From assembly GCA_045617225.1 (NCBI GenBank), contig JAZLIC010000007.1, positions 1 to 7,532 of the forward strand: DNA of 7,532 nucleotides, read 5' to 3'. The stretch is from JAZLIC01 sp045617225 (GTDB taxonomy: Bacteria > Bacillota > Clostridia > Monoglobales > Monoglobaceae). The translations under genes and the position numbers were made by a program. The notes under the pieces are model-generated. The model did no database searches. It saw nothing but the letters and a program-made list of their open reading frames with translations, and had not been told where the DNA came from. Shown piece after piece: positions 6,421 to 7,532 of this stretch (its first letter is position 1; every line of letters begins with the position of its first letter).

Positions 6421-7070
6421 TTTTTCACTCCCCATTCTGCCGACAGAACAAGCGCAAGCGATATGCAGGATACCAATGTATGAATAACATCAGAAAAAAT
6501 CCGGTTATCACCGATTCCGGCAATCATAATAACATCTGTTCCGAGCCAATATAAAAGCGCAAATATATTACAAAGCTTAGAGGATATCAGAAAGCCGACC
6601 TCGTCCTCTTTCATAAGCAAATGTTTCGTATTATAATAAGATGCAGGAAGCATTATCAAAACCGTCAATCCATAAGCAATCGCCTTAGGAAGATTATTGC
6701 TCAGTCCCATAGCAAGCATCACTGCATAACTGAATATCAAAATTATCGGAATTATACACGAAGCAAATTTTATACCCTTTTTTGTACTGCTGTCATCTAC
6801 AAGCCCATCAATCTGACCATATTCGGCGGAAAGTAAAAAGAATACTGTGCCTATGACGGCAAGTATCTCCACAACCGTATTGCCTTGTGGATTTCCGCAT
6901 ATATAGGCAGTTTGTCTGCTAAGCTCCTTTAACATATAACAGACAGCAGCTCCGACAACAAGCTTAAAATACATGGGGGCCTTCTTTGTCAGCACTTTCG
7001 TTATGCCGAAGATAACCGCCGAAAGCGATATCAAAAAAGAAATCAGCCTCAATACACTAAATGTTGTCAC
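6390..7070 (-). CDS. Unrecognised polytopic membrane protein (about seven TM segments)
   Basis: I do not recognise the family. The 226-residue product has hydrophobic segments at about 5-25, 36-50, 64-82, 101-121, 128-146, 160-184 and 192-212, with a short basic tail (VKKWKI) before the C-terminus. Loops are short; the largest polar patch is EYGQIDGLVDDSSTKKG at 83-99, probably between segments three and four. There is no cytoplasmic catalytic domain, so it could be a sensor, a transporter-like partner or a scaffold. The start is GTG at 7070, six bases after GGGGG. It follows the small membrane-protein gene by 14 bases and overlaps the PrsW-like gene by 31 bases, so the three are probably one transcript. 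Co-transcription suggests it assists or regulates the protease, but this is inference only. Confidence 0.75.
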   Translation of the reverse strand: MTTFSVLRLISFLISLSAVIFGITKVLTKKAPMYFKLVVGAAVCYMLKELSRQTAYICGNPQGNTVVEILAVIGTVFFLLSAEYGQIDGLVDDSSTKKGIKFASCIIPIILIFSYAVMLAMGLSNNLPKAIAYGLTVLIMLPASYYNTKHLLMKEDEVGFLISSKLCNIFALLYWLGTDVIMIAGIGDNRIFSDVIHTLVSCISLALVLSAEWGVKKWKILISSFL

Positions 7071-7084
7071 GGTCTTCCCCCTTC

Positions 7085-7294
7085 TTATTTTTTGTTTTTC
7101 TTTACTTTAACAATAATTGCAACTGCCGCAATGATTACTATAAGTAAAACGCCGATTATTATCCATATACTTCCGCTTGATATGGTTGACGGAAATGCGG
7201 AGAGTCCCGGAAAAATGAACGCACTCGCTGTCATCGGCAGTATGCACACAAGCATTATTGCCGACATCAAAAGCATTAACCCAAATTTTTTCAT
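7085..7294 (-). CDS. Small exported single-pass membrane protein
   Basis: A 69-residue protein of unknown function. Residues 1-25 look like a signal peptide (MKKFGLMLLMSAIMLVCILP...) with a plausible signal peptidase I site after ASA25. A short exposed stretch follows (FIFPGLSAFPSTISSGS), then a membrane segment at about 43-63 and a basic cytoplasmic tail VKVKKNKK. If cleaved, the mature protein is only about 44 residues, with an outside N-terminus of under 20. The start ATG at 7294 has an excellent GGAGG eight bases upstream and a strong promoter in front. It is first in an operon with a 7-TM protein and a PrsW-like protease, so it is a candidate substrate or regulator. Its 3' end is nearly identical to the gene at 7444-7532. 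Confidence 0.85.
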   Translation of the reverse strand: MKKFGLMLLMSAIMLVCILPMTASAFIFPGLSAFPSTISSGSIWIIIGVLLIVIIAAVAIIVKVKKNKK

Positions 7295-7333
7295 TTTTTA
7301 TACCTCCTTTTTATAATTATATTCCTTAATCGA

Positions 7334-7361
7334 ATTATATCATATCGGTTTAAAAAGTCAA
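7334..7361 (-). promoter_or_regulatory. Sigma-A-type promoter of the small protein/7-TM/PrsW-like operon
   Basis: On the minus strand, TTGACT (7356-7361) and TATAAT (7334-7339) are separated by 16 bases, close to the consensus. Initiation near 7327 would give a short leader of about 32 bases that ends in the GGAGG ribosome binding site. No operator-like palindrome is obvious in the leader. Confidence 0.82.
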
Positions 7362-7378
7362 TGCTTTGAAATCAAAAT

Positions 7379-7414
7379 AAAATCGACAAGCCTCTATAAA
7401 AGCTTGTCGATTTT
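7379..7414 (-). terminator. Rho-independent terminator after the upstream small-protein gene
   Basis: AAAATCGACAAGC (7379-7391) and GCTTGTCGATTTT (7402-7414) form a perfect 13-bp stem around a ten-base loop. On the minus strand the stem ends in TTTT and continues as ATTTTG, a good intrinsic terminator. It lies 29 bases beyond the stop codon of the truncated gene at 7444 and upstream of the next promoter, so the two small-protein genes are separate transcription units. Confidence 0.9.
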
Positions 7415-7443
7415 TGTAAATCACAAATAATACAGATAACCGA

Positions 7444-7532
7444 TTATTTTTTATTTTTCTTTACTTTAACAATAATTGCAACTGCCGCAATGATTACTAT
7501 AAGTAAAACGCCGATTATTATCCATATACTTC
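7444..7532 (-). CDS. 3' end of a second copy of the small membrane protein (truncated by the window)
   Basis: The last 28 codons of a gene whose 5' part lies beyond the window. They encode the same 28 residues as positions 42-69 of the protein at 7085-7294: the membrane segment and VKVKKNKK tail. Over the 89 visible bases only one differs (position 7453 against 7094), and it is a synonymous Asn codon change. Similarity begins at the stop codon; the sequence after the stop is different in the two copies and this copy has its own terminator. It is therefore a tandem paralogue. Whether its signal peptide and exposed part are also the same cannot be seen. Confidence 0.85.
   Translation of the reverse strand, partial: SIWIIIGVLLIVIIAAVAIIVKVKKNKK

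Overview
The window looks like chromosome from a low-GC Gram-positive anaerobe of the Clostridia, probably near Oscillospiraceae/Ruminococcaceae. This is inferred from AT-rich intergenic DNA, strong GGAGG-type ribosome binding sites, a lipoprotein signal peptide, rho-independent terminators and the style of the proteins. Every convincing gene lies on the minus strand, so transcription runs from high to low coordinates. No taxonomic marker gene is present.

Right part (7532 to about 5690): the window opens inside the 3' end of a small membrane-protein gene (7444-7532), which is followed by a strong terminator (7379-7414). A clear promoter (7334-7361) then drives three tightly packed genes: a 69-residue single-pass membrane protein (7085-7294) whose C-terminal part is almost identical to the truncated upstream gene, an unrecognised protein with about seven membrane segments (6390-7070), and a PrsW-like intramembrane protease homologue (5788-6420). 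A good terminator at 5689-5718 closes the unit.

Middle (5314-5787): a gene-free stretch. It holds that terminator, an array of ATGAAG/CTTCAT hexamers separated by short hairpins with unrelated arms (5539-5687), a good sigma-A-type promoter (5405-5433) and a leader palindrome (5345-5364).

Left part (5313 to 251): a four-gene ABC uptake operon in the order lipoprotein of the BMP/PnrA family, double-domain ATPase, permease, permease. The order and families match Bacillus-type nucleoside importers (NupNOPQ). The lipoprotein captures substrate outside the membrane, the two BPD_transp_2-type permeases form the channel and the ATPase powers it. A 12-bp hairpin separates the lipoprotein gene from the rest and probably sets differential expression. 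The three downstream genes overlap or touch at their stop and start codons. No purine riboswitch was seen in the leader.

Far left (1-250): no recognised gene. It holds several predicted hairpins, a ten-codon mini-ORF with a ribosome binding site, and the first 33 codons of an unrecognised reading frame that runs off the window edge and coincides with a well-paired nested stem.

The parts most likely to be new are the protease/7-TM/duplicated small membrane protein cassette and the hexamer-hairpin array.
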